Of a DNA stretch of 64,000 bases, positions 46,801-56,661 are shown piece by piece; position 1 is the stretch's first letter, and each line of letters begins with the position of its first letter. The position numbers and the translations under genes were made by a program. Under the pieces are notes generated by a model. The model was not told where the DNA came from. It ran no database searches and worked only from the letters and a program-made list of their open reading frames with translations. Source of the stretch: Mucor racemosus (lineage: Eukaryota > Mucoromycota > Mucoromycetes > Mucorales > Mucoraceae); NCBI GenBank assembly GCA_027405735.1, contig JAPEHQ010000005.1:1178001-1242000 (forward strand). Direction: 5' to 3'.

Positions 46801-49034
46801 TGAGAAATGCACCTGATATTACTAAAGTATGGACACCAGAACATACTAAATTAATGAAGCAATTGCAAGAATTATTAGTCAGCTCAGCAGTGTTGAGTGT
46901 GCCTAATTTACATTATCCAATCTGTGTTGTTACAGATAGTTCTGCCTATGCAATTGGCGCTGCAATGTATCAAGTTATTGGTAATAAAATAAAATATCTT
47001 GGTTTTATTGCACGCAGTTTGAGTCCATCAGAGCAAAGATGGGGAAGTTCCAAACGAGAATTAGCTGCAGTTGTCTATGCATTTAAAAAGTTCCATCAAT
47101 GGTTGTATGGAAGACGATTCCATCTCTTTGTGGATAATCGTGGTATTTTATTTCTACATTCGCAACCTAAATTGGATCGAATGGTTGAGAACTATTATGA
47201 TACAATTTTTGAAATGGATTTTGATATTACCTTTTGTAGTGGTATTAACAATATCTTGGCTGATACCTTGTCGCGTCTTTTCTGGCCATACAATACGCTG
47301 GTGGAGAGTGGTGATAAGCGTTTAATTAAAAAACATGTTAATGAAAAGCATTTAGTTAAACAAGATATTGATACAAAAGTTAAAGGAAAGAGAAAGCATG
47401 TAGTAGACAATGTAGTAGAAGAAAAGAAAAAGAGGAAATTACATGTTGTGAATAAGGGGAAAGATAAACTTAAGGAAGCACATGATAACCTTATTTCATG
47501 CGATACTTCCGTTATCTCCGGATCACCAAAAGTAATCATTCCGAGGGAAACCTCTGATCTTTTTAATAACGCTAAATTGACGGCGTATGTAAACAAATTG
47601 AAGAATAAGAACGAAGAGTTATTATTCTGCGTTAGTCATTTAGATGTTTATGAAACGCCTGCAAGTGATGAAGAAAAGCAAACTATATTAGAAAAAACAC
47701 ATTTACTTGGGCATTTCGGTATTCATGCAATGGAGCAAGTTATACACCAAGATTTGAATATGCATTGGAAGGGCTTAAGGGAAGATATTACGAAATATAT
47801 ATCAAATTGCCATAAATGCAGACAGTTCAATTTAGCTAAGCATGTCTACCATCCACCAAAGCAAGAAGCTCCTGAAGGGATAATGGATCATGTTGTATTT
47901 GATCTAGGTGGATTTGATTGCACTACACCAAGGGGAAATAATTTTATATTAGTAGTGCTAGATCTATTCTCGAGATTTATTATCTTACGTGCAATTCCAG
48001 ATAAATCAGCTACTACTGTTGCAAAGGAATTGGTATCTATCTTTTCATTGTTCTGCTACCCACGTATCGTTGGTCATGATCGAGGTGCAGAATTCCATAA
48101 TAAATTACTTGAAAAGATACTTAAACATGCTGAGGTTGAGAATAGAGCAAGTTTACCATTTACGCCTCAAGGTAATAGTTGCTGTGAAGCTGCAGTAAAG
48201 TCTGCAAAAACAATAATTATAAAGATGTTGGAAGGTCGTAGTAAAGATTGGGATTTGTACCTTAATGGAACAGCATTAAGTTTAAATGTACATAGATCTA
48301 GACTACATGGAATGATGCCATTCATGGTAATGTTTCATAGAGCACCTAATGAATTTAAGGATTATCGAGGAGATAAACCTACACTTCATGAAAGAGAAAT
48401 CGATGTGGAAGCATTTAAAAAGAAGCTCGATTTAATTGATAGAATTATTGTTCCAGCAATTAGAGACCAAATACTAAAGACACAGGATAAGGATAGTAAT
48501 TACTTTAGAAAGAGACATAGAATCTTGGAGAAACCTTATCCAATTGGATCTACTGTAATGATCAAGAATATAGAAAATAAGAATAGGAAAACTGATCCTA
48601 ACTATGAAGGCCCATTTTATATACATGGAATAACTAAAAATGGAAGCTATATTCTTACCGATAAAACTGATACATTCTTAGCTAGAGATGTACCTACACA
48701 ACAGATCAAGTTGATCAGCACAAATGATGCAAAGGAAGATAACTCAGATGTGTATGAAGTACAAGCTATTATAAATCATAGAGGAACTCCACCCAATTAC
48801 GAGTATTTGGTAAGATGGAAGAATTTCACAGAAGATCATGATTCTTGGGAGCCACCAGCGTCATTTGATTCTCCTGATGTTATCAAACATTATTGGGCGA
48901 GAGTAGATGCTAATACGCAATCTAATGGTAAAGGAAAGCAAGCTCCTAAATCAATTAATACAAGAAAGATTGCTACACGCGAGGATAAATCCAAGAAGAT
49001 GCGTGAAAGATTATTAGCAAAAGATGTTATTTAA
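43860..49034 (+). CDS. Gag-Pol polyprotein of the chromodomain retrotransposon
   Basis: Single frame of 1724 residues, with Gag and Pol fused without a frameshift. In order: Gag core (about 170-330; SWGQFKAKLKAKY, LEAYIDKFITLKDLAG); an unusual zinc knuckle CYDCGYTPFTYDHKAVC (about 425-441, C-x2-C-x8-H-x3-C); aspartic protease LLDTGCTFSAISP (about 548); reverse transcriptase with HRVVIDCRLIN and the FIDD catalytic box (about 874-877, a YxDD variant); RNase H (VVTDSSAYAIGA, SSKRELAAVVYA, FVDNRGI); integrase with an HHCC zinc region (about 1280-1320) and a D,D35E core (Asp in the FDLGGFD region, Asp in GHDRGAEF, Glu in CCEAAVK); and a C-terminal chromodomain (about 1631-1685; YLVRWKNFTEDHDSWEPP). 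All catalytic motifs appear intact. The chromodomain probably directs integration to marked chromatin. Confidence 0.97.
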   Translation: MNNNIKQATTGTTATTNQSVSSDMNIDMGSSLSSGQSGNTALSNDDALHVEGDTWSEDARITRELSEDALPHHYDNDTVMSDSELDLQLEVDECPSLGKEHQARMLKEIQLLRVKLFKATTLSLQHPLKSDIATQASFLQRQLRLAKDNYDLLFENVANNHVASSELTMVPSDTPFMQWKGHKFNTKKFIFQSMDACLTQFEDVLESRSINVELHWKRIIKPKMSTGMADWTRKLIEQHPTISWGQFKAKLKAKYSASEAEEKKAALSKLKSLKLEKCESLEAYIDKFITLKDLAGITEDTSLTDYLLKGLEMDLYSPVSLNISQSREKGKNTLDYAISQLRSVYDLLRRDTYYKEEKRRKEREYEQRIIHAVQQRQSGNQSSSRHYKFNNKHPRQQPYSKGFDNKKQTRRAGQFHQKSGQALKCYDCGYTPFTYDHKAVCKKNPKNIKYNKNKSKKSIVPTPTATMDTDDSSSDDESSQHFSVATIAPKKAEKEVSKMDTDSECKQFDSDYFRKMPNNNMNTNGLLYLPVILETSAGIKVNTWFLLDTGCTFSAISPQLVSFLNLNICNKNGIIKLAQNNSVVDRKGQTEEELIINYGSKIVHSKFEVFDLFDDVHCVFGMDLLYKVGITLGNIAADWSDRVGYEIPKIEPNPYKPNEDPYGSEEERKIMMNELKPFIDANTSISPKAYCNIPGSEITFPIKKDTPLANTCRRQFPIAEALRPVIQKQVEKWRENGVIKRAKPNTPHNSPIFTVRKKNSDGEYTGKEHRVVIDCRLINNALDPEKLERFPLPLISDLHRKMSKHSLYTVIDLSQCFHAFKISRSSRSYLTFTDMEGLTWSFSHCPYGLTMVSSHAQKILSNLFADISDTTTHFIDDVTIHTENDLKKHTELVKIVIDRLTKANLRINTEKLHIAQKSIYILGFCLSSEGLALDPRKVSNVLDWEPTVKSSRELSSRLGLINFFRSNLPRLSMLTAPLDKLRNAPDITKVWTPEHTKLMKQLQELLVSSAVLSVPNLHYPICVVTDSSAYAIGAAMYQVIGNKIKYLGFIARSLSPSEQRWGSSKRELAAVVYAFKKFHQWLYGRRFHLFVDNRGILFLHSQPKLDRMVENYYDTIFEMDFDITFCSGINNILADTLSRLFWPYNTLVESGDKRLIKKHVNEKHLVKQDIDTKVKGKRKHVVDNVVEEKKKRKLHVVNKGKDKLKEAHDNLISCDTSVISGSPKVIIPRETSDLFNNAKLTAYVNKLKNKNEELLFCVSHLDVYETPASDEEKQTILEKTHLLGHFGIHAMEQVIHQDLNMHWKGLREDITKYISNCHKCRQFNLAKHVYHPPKQEAPEGIMDHVVFDLGGFDCTTPRGNNFILVVLDLFSRFIILRAIPDKSATTVAKELVSIFSLFCYPRIVGHDRGAEFHNKLLEKILKHAEVENRASLPFTPQGNSCCEAAVKSAKTIIIKMLEGRSKDWDLYLNGTALSLNVHRSRLHGMMPFMVMFHRAPNEFKDYRGDKPTLHEREIDVEAFKKKLDLIDRIIVPAIRDQILKTQDKDSNYFRKRHRILEKPYPIGSTVMIKNIENKNRKTDPNYEGPFYIHGITKNGSYILTDKTDTFLARDVPTQQIKLISTNDAKEDNSDVYEVQAIINHRGTPPNYEYLVRWKNFTEDHDSWEPPASFDSPDVIKHYWARVDANTQSNGKGKQAPKSINTRKIATREDKSKKMRERLLAKDVI

Positions 49035-49338
49035 ATGTTAGATGAAGGCTATATCTTTTCCTTTTAGCATTTCCTTTTATCCCACTGGGTTTTTGAAATG
49101 TGAGGTTTTTAATGGTTGCCCCTGAATATCTAATTTGCAAGTTTATAGTAATGTATAGAGCAAGATCAATCAACAAGAAGTACATTATTATACATCAACA
49201 ATATTGCCGTTTTATTTTTTTATTTTTTTCTTTTTTTTTCACGTTATGTCAAGCAGCCTATACACAAATTATAACTACAACAAATTACAACAACTACAAC
49301 TATCTTTATTACATAATTCTTATGTTGGTGCGGGGTGG

Positions 49339-49545
49339 TGTTATGTCAATACTCATCCTATGTCTCACATCCAAGGTCACAGTCTATAATTAGTGTTACA
49401 GTAAATCAATGTGGATCATTGACTTACATCATATTCTCAGATAGTAAAACCCTAGTAATAGTTATAATTAATGTATATAAATACATCCAAAGGATGTATT
49501 GTTAATAAAAGTGTAATATTCTGGCAAGACTCTTTTGACATTTCA
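49339..49545 (+). repeat. 3' LTR
   Basis: Identical to the 5' LTR and followed by target duplication AGAAA. Confidence 0.95.
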
Positions 49546-49550
49546 AGAAA

Positions 49551-50766
49551 AATCAATTTTTGATACAAAAATCAACGTTTAAATATACTACATTGTGAGA
49601 GAAAATTGTAGCAGTAGCTAATACACATGTTATAAAAGCTTAATATTAAATGTTAAGTAATGAAACTTAGCATTTTTAGCCCAAAAACGGTTTTTTGGGT
49701 AAAGGATTTTCACGTAATATTCTGTAATAAAAATGTCTGTTGTTTTTTATTGAGCAAATAGAGCGCTAAATTCTCTACATGTGTATATTTTTTGTTTTTA
49801 TAATTGGTAGTATAATTAACTCTAGATTTGCAAAATCAGAAAAAAAAAATTAAAAAATGTCAAAATTGATGATCTGGACAAAAATAATTTTCTAAATTAA
49901 TATTCCGCTTATAAGCCTTGTAAGTCTTAAAAATAAGAGATTTTATAATACTTGAGAACTTTTTCAAGGATTTATGATACTGTATCCACTTGGTTCAAGT
50001 TTATTACTGTAAATCTTTATACATGTTAATATTGTGCGATAGTTTATTTTATAATACTATATTCTTACTTTATAATTAATGCGCTAGAGTTGATTTACAT
50101 TCAGTTTTAGTCTTACCTCTCCAATATCATAAACATAAACATGGCCATCACTGTAACCTATTATTTCCGCCTTTTTACCCTCTTTGTGCCAAGCCAATTT
50201 ATTCAATGATTTTTTGCCGGAACCAACTTAAGTACTTACAAATGGTTCCTCGGTTTTGCATTCAAATTTCATAAATTAAATTGACTGGTTCCATCTACAG
50301 TAGTATCGAACGTATCATCAGCCCGCCTTCTTATGATAAATGTCAATCTAAAATCAGAAACATCCCATTGTCATTGTTATAAACTATGATAAAAAGCTTG
50401 ATTTTTAATAATACAGCAATTAAATAAAAAACAAGATGATATTAATGTACTAATAGCATATGGTGAGTATTTAACATCTAAGTGAGTTTAATGAAGTATG
50501 CTTTTAAGCCCTTTTGAAAATCCTGAGGTAAAAACAACCTCTGTGTTCTGTAATTTCTATCCAGCAAAATGTTACAATTTCTACTACATAATGAATACAT
50601 CTTTTATCTATCTTGACCTCGATATACATTGCTGGGTATCAGTTTTTTACCAGTTTTATTTCCTCTGATTTATTAATATTCTGTCATATTGAACAATGAT
50701 TTGTAGCATACATTGCCAAAAAAAAAAGAAAAAATGCTTCAAAAGTTTTCTGCATATCAAATTACG
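49551..50766 (+). repeat. Segmental duplication, copy 2, right part
   Basis: It resumes the match to copy 1 (38131-39328) after the retrotransposon and ends at ATATCAAATTACG (50766), exactly where the inverted family-2 LTR begins. Confidence 0.9.
50117..50347 (-). pseudogene. Dynein intermediate chain WD40 fragment, copy 2
   Basis: This copy keeps SLNKLAWHKEGKK and GYSDGHVYVYDIGE on one readable stretch, preceded by DDTFDTTVDGTSQFNL, a TGA in place of the conserved Trp, and NLNAKPRNHL. It is closer to dynein intermediate chain than copy 1 in the Leu-Trp segment. Splice-like borders are retained on both sides, so it derives from genomic DNA and not from a processed transcript. Confidence 0.6.
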
Positions 50767-51102
50767 TGTAATAGATCAATGGATTTTCAAACTGGATATA
50801 TAATATAGAGGATTATATGTCTGACTTTGATTCTATGATTGGATATGAGAGGTTGGTGTTACTAATTGTAATTGCTATTACTAGTATACGATTATTACCT
50901 ATGATTGATTATATGGAGTTATATAATAATTGGTTATAAGTAACAATGATAAATAAGTAATAATATATATTTATTTGGATTGTGGTTATAAATATAATAA
51001 GGGAAAGGAAAGAACAGATAAATTCACTAATGTGCAATTGATCCGTTCTTGGTTGTTATTTATATGTGCAATTTGCTTATGTAATGTAACTGGATTATTA
51101 CA
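50767..51102 (-). mobile_element. Solo LTR, family 2, inverted copy without matching target duplication
   Basis: Reverse complement of 42396-42731, same length, a few mismatches. The flanks do not match: TTACG before and TTAAA after. The left flank belongs to the segmental duplication and the right flank to the dispersed AT-rich repeat, so the LTR lies precisely at the junction of two unrelated repeats. Confidence 0.9.
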
Positions 51103-52080
51103 TTAAATAGTTTTTGTACAATTTTAAATTTTGCATCAATCTAAATAAAAATTAGTCAAACATTTCGCATTAAATTGTGCGCAAAATGCAATCAGAACTT
51201 TGAAGGTTTTTTGAAGATACTTATCACTTTTTATAAGCATATTTAAAATATAATTAATGGTAATGATGTGCGAAAAAATTATCTATCGATCGAGCTATTT
51301 CTGAATCTTTTAGCTGCATTTTTCATAGAGAAACCAAGATTTTTGTCCAAATTTTTTTGAAATTCAGAATTTGGGGTGAGGGTATATAAGGGAAAAATAG
51401 AAGCTACCTTTTTGTATACATTTTTGAGGATATCTCCACGAAAAAGCAATATTTTAAAAAACTCTGAATTGGATCCGAGAAAGATTAACGAGTTTAATGA
51501 CATGAATGTAAAAAAAATATTGTTCGATTTGACCAATATTTTTGAAACCTACTATAGAAATGCCAAAAAAATGAAAAAAAAAATAAAGGTGCTCAGAATT
51601 TTTTTATACTGAAATATGTTATAGTGCGCTTGAAAACAAGTAAATTTTATTATTAAAAAGTGCTAGTATAGCTTAATTTTTTCTAGAGATATGAAGCCTC
51701 AAAGTTTTCAATCCATTAGCAGTGAAATGCGCGTAAAAAATCTGAAACCTTAGCACTGAAAAATTAATACCAACTACAAAAAATAGGATATTTCTGGATA
51801 CTTATTTTTGGATTAAAGCTGAACATCTCAGGTACATTGGCATATAATTTTTTCTTGGTATTATTTAGTGAAAAAAAAAGTTGGGCAGGGTTGAAATGTG
51901 AGACCCGGTTTTAAAGGAAAAAGCAGTGGATTCAAAGTGTTTTTGAGCCTTTCGTGGGATATAAAATAAACTTAGGAATAGGTAGCATAATGCGACCAGT
52001 TCATATATGTTTTGCAGTTTCTAATTTATACCCTTAAATCTGTTTAATGCGGGCTACTTCTAAACGTGGTGGGTGGGATG
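51103..52080 (+). repeat. Dispersed ~1-kb AT-rich repeat, direct copy
   Basis: It matches the reverse complement of 17975-18960 and, for its first ~430 bp, 60430-60870. Landmarks include CATTAAATAG at the left border, AATTCAGAATTTGGGGTGAG near 51361 and AGTGCTAGTATAGC near 51660. The left end is cut exactly at the inverted solo LTR. No conserved frame. Confidence 0.75.
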
Positions 52081-52329
52081 CTCTTGTTTCGAATACCAAT
52101 ATCAGGTGATTTAAAATTCAGTTCTTGAGCTATCACTGATCAAAAACCCAGATATTAGATCTTAACATACTTGACACGAATTTCAAAGAGAAATGTGCAA
52201 CAGCAATACAATGCAAATGACAGTAATAAAAATTTAAAATATGTATGCACTTTTTTATTACATTTAAACGATTGTGGTTGGGGATATATAAAATGGAAAG
52301 AAAAAATATAAACAAAAAAAAAATTAAAT

Positions 52330-52776
52330 TTAAGCAGATTTGGCAAGAGAACACTTTTCAAGAGCAAGGTGTGACATACGTTTCTTTTCAGTAGCTTTCA
52401 AAGCATCTTCATAAGGAACCCAAACACGTTGACGATCAGCGTTAGGCCAGGACTCGAGCAATGTAGGTGCATGAACCTCGTACATCCAATGATGGGCAAT
52501 GACCTTACCCTTTTTATTAGATTCAGAGTAAGAGCCAACACGACTAGACAAGAAAGTGGCAGCAACACCTGCCTTTTCGTTCAAAAGACGAAGAGCAGCC
52601 TTTTCAGGATGTTCCTCAGCTGGCTCAGTCTTACAATCATCACGAGGAAGAACATAGGCACCTTCATTCTTACGGCTGCTCAACATGAGAACCTTTTGGG
52701 TAGCAGGGTCAATTACAATAACACCAACAGCCTATTTAAGTTGGGAATTTTAAATTTCGACACTCAAATATAAATA

Positions 52777-52829
<53 letters not shown>

Positions 52830-53071
52830 TGGCGAATAGGCTTAACCTCTTTCTCAGCAGTAACGTTCTTCTTCTCCTTGACCTTTTTCTCCTTGGTCTT
52901 CTTGTCCTTGGATTTTTTATCCTTCTTGGACTTTTTATCTTTCTTGTCATTCTTGGGGAAATCATCATCAGCGACAACAGGAGCACCAGGAAGATTAGAG
53001 GTACTGTTACATCCCCCGCCAGCAGTAGATTGGATATTGGTTGAAACACTAGGTAAAGTTGCAGTAGTCAT
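52330..53071 (-). CDS. Nudix-domain protein, diphosphoinositol-polyphosphate-phosphohydrolase-like
   Basis: Two exons, 53071-52829 and 52731-52330, giving 214 residues. The N-terminal ~80 residues are Ser/Gly-rich and then Lys-rich (KKDKKSKKDKK), probably disordered or nuclear-targeting. The second exon holds the Nudix fold: AVGVIVIDPATQKVLMLSSR, YVLPRDDCKTEP and EKAALRLLNEKAGV, then an aromatic segment HHWMYEVHAP and ESWPNADRQRVWVPYEDA, as in Aps1/DIPP enzymes that hydrolyse inositol pyrophosphates and Ap6A. The Nudix box is degenerate: the conserved Gly pair is Asp-Asp and the REUxEE core reads RLLNEK. Catalysis may therefore be weak or altered. The intron starts GT followed directly by 34 A on the coding strand, then a TA repeat. 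Confidence 0.82.
52793..52826 (+). repeat. T34 homopolymer with adjacent (TA)n
   Basis: Thirty-four T on the plus strand, preceded by a TA microsatellite (about 52775-52792). It forms the start of the Nudix gene's intron, directly after the GT donor on the minus strand. Confidence 0.9.
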
Positions 53072-53801
53072 TTTTATATATAATTGAATTAAATTGAATC
53101 CAGAAGTAAAGAAGAATAGGTGATATTGAATGGATAATTCGAGTATTTATATATAAATATACTGGTAACCGCGGGCCAAGCGGGTGTTTGATTTATTAAG
53201 AAACAAAATGTATTATAATTATAGACATATGGCGAAGCTGTCAATTATAAATTTGTAAGACGCTCAAACAGGGAAAATTCTCGGTACCCTTCATCTATGG
53301 ACTTAAATTTATAAGAAAGGAAATCAAGCGCAAGGTCCATCTTTTAATATATTATGTTTTTCAATTCAATTGAAGACAATTAGCTATAAATAACATTTTT
53401 CTAGTATATACAAGTAAATTCTTGTAATTAACATATTTTAACGTTTTGAATAGTTTTTCCTTTGATGCTTCCATTGAATTCCTCAGCTCTCGTGTACTAC
53501 TGTTTTATATTTCACGCATTCTAATCTAGATTTGTTTTGAGCGGAAGTGAAAAGAAGATTTTTATCTTATTGAAACATTATAGTTTAGTATATGCTTAGT
53601 AGAATGTATTAAAAATAGACATAATTTATCAATTGAATAGTTTTCGTATGATTTATCAAAAAAGTTAATTCACATTGAAAATAGAAATAGAAATGGATAC
53701 AGTTGGTATTGTTGTGATATTTAGTTTTTTTTTTTATTATTATTATTCAAATGTTGAGAATTCATGTGCTTCTCGTGGCAAAGTGCTTAAATAGACAATT
53801 C
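53072..53801. other. Intergenic, no gene seen
   Basis: Promoter side of the Nudix gene (TATATATAAA motifs at about 53075-53085 and 53140-53155) and 3' flank of the FKBP gene. No coding conservation recognised. Confidence 0.5.
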
Positions 53802-54705
53802 TTATTCAGTTTTAGCAACTTTCTCAAGGAATTTTGAGGATGACGAAGCCTTTGACATATTTGAAAACCTATTTATGAAGAAAAACCCGAATCCAAGCGT
53901 TAAAAGACCAGCCCAAAACCAAGGATTACTATAGACAATGTGGATTAATAATTTCGTATATTAAATTAAAGTTTCATATTTACGAGAATGGAGAATTAAC
54001 TTCAAGCATCTCAACTTCATAAATAATAGCAGTATTTTCTAAATATGGATATACAATTAATACAACTATATACACTATTTTCTTCACAACCTTTGATTTT
54101 CGTACCTGGGACTAAATTTGGGATACCCATTTGGCCATATGCTATAGTTTATGGTTAATGAATGAAAATTATAAACTGAATGTAATCGCTTACCAAGATC
54201 AGCAGGTATCAACAATCTACGAATCTCTCCAGTACACATTCCATGAATACCTTGTTCCAAGCCTTGAACACAAACTTAATTTTTTGTATATACATACTCC
54301 TGAATGAGCTTACCTTTCATGATTTTATCTCTACCTGTATACATAAACTTGATTAGATACTAGTTAAGCATACTATATTATTAATACTTACCAAGCTTAT
54401 ATGAGTTAGGCTTTTCACTAAGGTATGTACTCTCATAAAACTCATTTGATCCCCATACTCGAGCCCGGTAATGCAATTTAACTTTTGAGTTACTGCTTAC
54501 TTTCTGTTTGCAGTTATCTGATGTTCTAATAATACCTATGGCGTTTGATTGTATCATAAATCAGTTCTGGTTTCAGTTGATATTTATTGATTAGTTTACC
54601 TCCTAATAATTTTACAGGTTGTTCTAACTCTGACTCTGTATTTGCCAAAGCTACACATATTAACGCAAACAGCGAAATAACTTTACAAAGCATGGAATAT
54701 CTCAT
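53802..54705 (-). CDS. FKBP-type peptidyl-prolyl isomerase, secretory pathway, tail-anchored
   Basis: Seven exons: 54705-54600, 54535-54392, 54334-54314 (21 nt), 54262-54194, 54141-54106, 54038-53984 and 53928-53802, giving 185 residues. It is an FKBP2/FKBP13-like rotamase that would assist folding in the ER. Residues 1-21 form a signal peptide (MLCKVISLFALICVALA). The FKBP domain shows VKLHYRARVWGSNEFYESTY, the buried loop SYKLGRDKIMKGLEQGIHGM, GEIRRLLIPADLAYGQMGIP and the strand TAIIYEVEMLEV; the usual FDSS is FYEST. A C-terminal hydrophobic segment (NPWFWAGLLTLGFGFFFINR) is a probable membrane anchor, followed by a polar tail ending KVAKTE, with no canonical HDEL. The membrane segment is absent from the small yeast ER FKBP. 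Confidence 0.88.
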
Positions 54706-56661
54706 TTGACTGATAATTTATAAAGAGAAGAAAAAAGGATATACAATCTATCATGATGGCTAGTTTTAAACTTGGAAGATTGCAGTCGGCCTTCTAATGG
54801 CTGCAAATCTGGCAATAATGTCCATTTTAAGTTGTTGGAGTACAAATATGGATATCGAAGAAATTTAATGGGTGTACCACAAGAAATGGAGATTACAGAT
54901 ATAAGCTTTTTATACAGATAACCAGATGATTACTCAGAATCGAAAAATTAACGTATTCATTTACCATTGGTGATTAATTTTGCAAGTGTTACAAAATGAA
55001 TACATAGACAAAGGTATAAACTCATGATATGAAGGCTCTACACTATGTTTACTTTGCAACGACTATTTGTAATACTTTAATAATGAGTTTGTATCATATT
55101 CCAACTGTTCGGTTTAATTTTTTTGTGAGAACAGATAAACTAAAGGAAATATATTTCCTCTAATGTAAACTTTTCCCAAGATTACAAAATGACATTTATT
55201 TGATATTCTCTTGCTGAAAGTTGAATCAATCAATAGCTAGCTTATAAAAATCAAGGGACGTGTGCTTCAACTAATTTTATCACTCAAATTAAAACATATC
55301 CATGATTGATCACTTATTATAATTATGCATTAATAAACAACATTTATACAACAGGTGGAGATATGATTGCAAAAAAATTACAAACTTTTATTTAGTTGCT
55401 TTCATTATGTTTATTAGGTAAATTCGAACAAATCGTACTACACTGCCTTGGTATCACTAAAAATCGCATAAATGGCATTTTGAAGAGCGCATGTCGATAA
55501 TCTTTGGCACTATTGTACGGAGATCAAGCCATTGGTATCCTTGAATAAGTAATTTAATGATGGTATCCTTATAAATTATTTATTTTTATTTATTTTTTAA
55601 ATTAAAATACTGCTTATACAGTAAAAATACAGCGTTTGCCTGATCAGGCTATCTTCTCCTGAAACGTATCTAACAGAAGATAATCAAACACTGAGCTGGG
55701 CAGATATGCCAAGAGACAGCCTACTGTTTGAAAGAAGCCTCGGATCAAGGTATTGCCACTGTTTTTTGCTAATCACAAATAAACATTCTTTGCGTAGCTC
55801 AGACTTGAGCTACATGAAAATTGGTATAAACTTGTGCTGGACCTTGCTCCTAGATATCTATTACTGACTCGAGTTGATTATGATAATGGCAATTCGGCGA
55901 TTTCAGTCTCTGTGGTTTGCCATTCATTATTATAAGGCAAAAAAATATGTGCATATAATAAGTATATGAACCATACTATATTGGAAATTATTTGGCAAAA
56001 TATCTTTCAATGACTGGGGAAAATTCTTCAAAACTAGACAATAGTTTGTGCCGAAACTCAGCTTTTGTTTAACAAGGCAAGCGTTTAAGGGAATAAATAA
56101 CGAAGGCGATACTAGACATCGTATTTTAGCTTCAGGAAATATATGTGTTTTTTTTATCAAGCAACTATCAATTAGGTTCCGAGACCTCGAGGATTTTTAG
56201 TTAATTTAGCATGATTCAAATCACAAATACACCTGCTTCTACAAACTTTTAAGGGTCGCTTGCTGGTCACAATTAAATAATAAATTTGAAGAGCATTCCG
56301 TTTGAGTCATAAGGGTTCCGATGTATATTTCTAGATAAGCAGCATTTATTACATGCAAACAAAAAAAAGGTCAAGGTTCCCTTGTTTAATTGACACACTA
56401 ATCAACTTGTGTATTGTCCGATTTTTCCTTTGTTCGTTAATAAATAATATTGTGAGGGGGGGGGGGTATATTCAATTATTGAGATTGAACAACAATGAAA
56501 ATTCTATAGTTTATTCATTGCCAATTCCAGGAAGTGATATGATGGTGGGTTGTTGTTGGTATTCTGTATGTCGTTTAAGTCCCATACTAACAGATAAAAT
56601 CTAAATTCAAATGAGATATTTTAATACACAAAAATAATTCCCTTCAACACATATTTAATCA
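54706..56661. other. Long intergenic stretch with decayed fragments
   Basis: No intact gene over almost 2 kb. Short open stretches, such as LSSPETYLTEDNQTLSWADM on the plus strand near 55646-55705, may be remnants of mobile-element or gene exons but are not identified. A G11 run lies at 56456-56466. Confidence 0.4.
56456..56466 (+). repeat. G11 homopolymer
   Basis: Eleven consecutive G in otherwise AT-rich DNA, about 200 bp past the stop of the OPA3-like gene. Confidence 0.9.

Larger units (their letters stand above)
43593..49545 (+). mobile_element. Intact Ty3-type LTR retrotransposon with chromodomain (chromovirus), 5953 bp
   Basis: The two 207-bp LTRs (43593-43799 and 49339-49545) appear identical base for base, run TG...CA, and are flanked by the 5-bp target duplication AGAAA (43588-43592 and 49546-49550). 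The empty site is preserved at about 38118-38130 in the other copy of the duplicated segment. One uninterrupted Gag-Pol frame lies between. Identical LTRs and an open frame imply very recent insertion. A purine-rich GGTGCGGGGTGG directly before the 3' LTR is the likely polypurine tract. Confidence 0.97.

Noticed and set aside
42396..51102. The two inverted 336-bp repeats as TIRs of one large 8.7-kb transposon
   Set aside because: The left copy has its own perfect 5-bp target duplication, both have TG...CA LTR ends, and the DNA between them consists of independent insertions in a duplicated segment. Two solo LTRs explain the data better.
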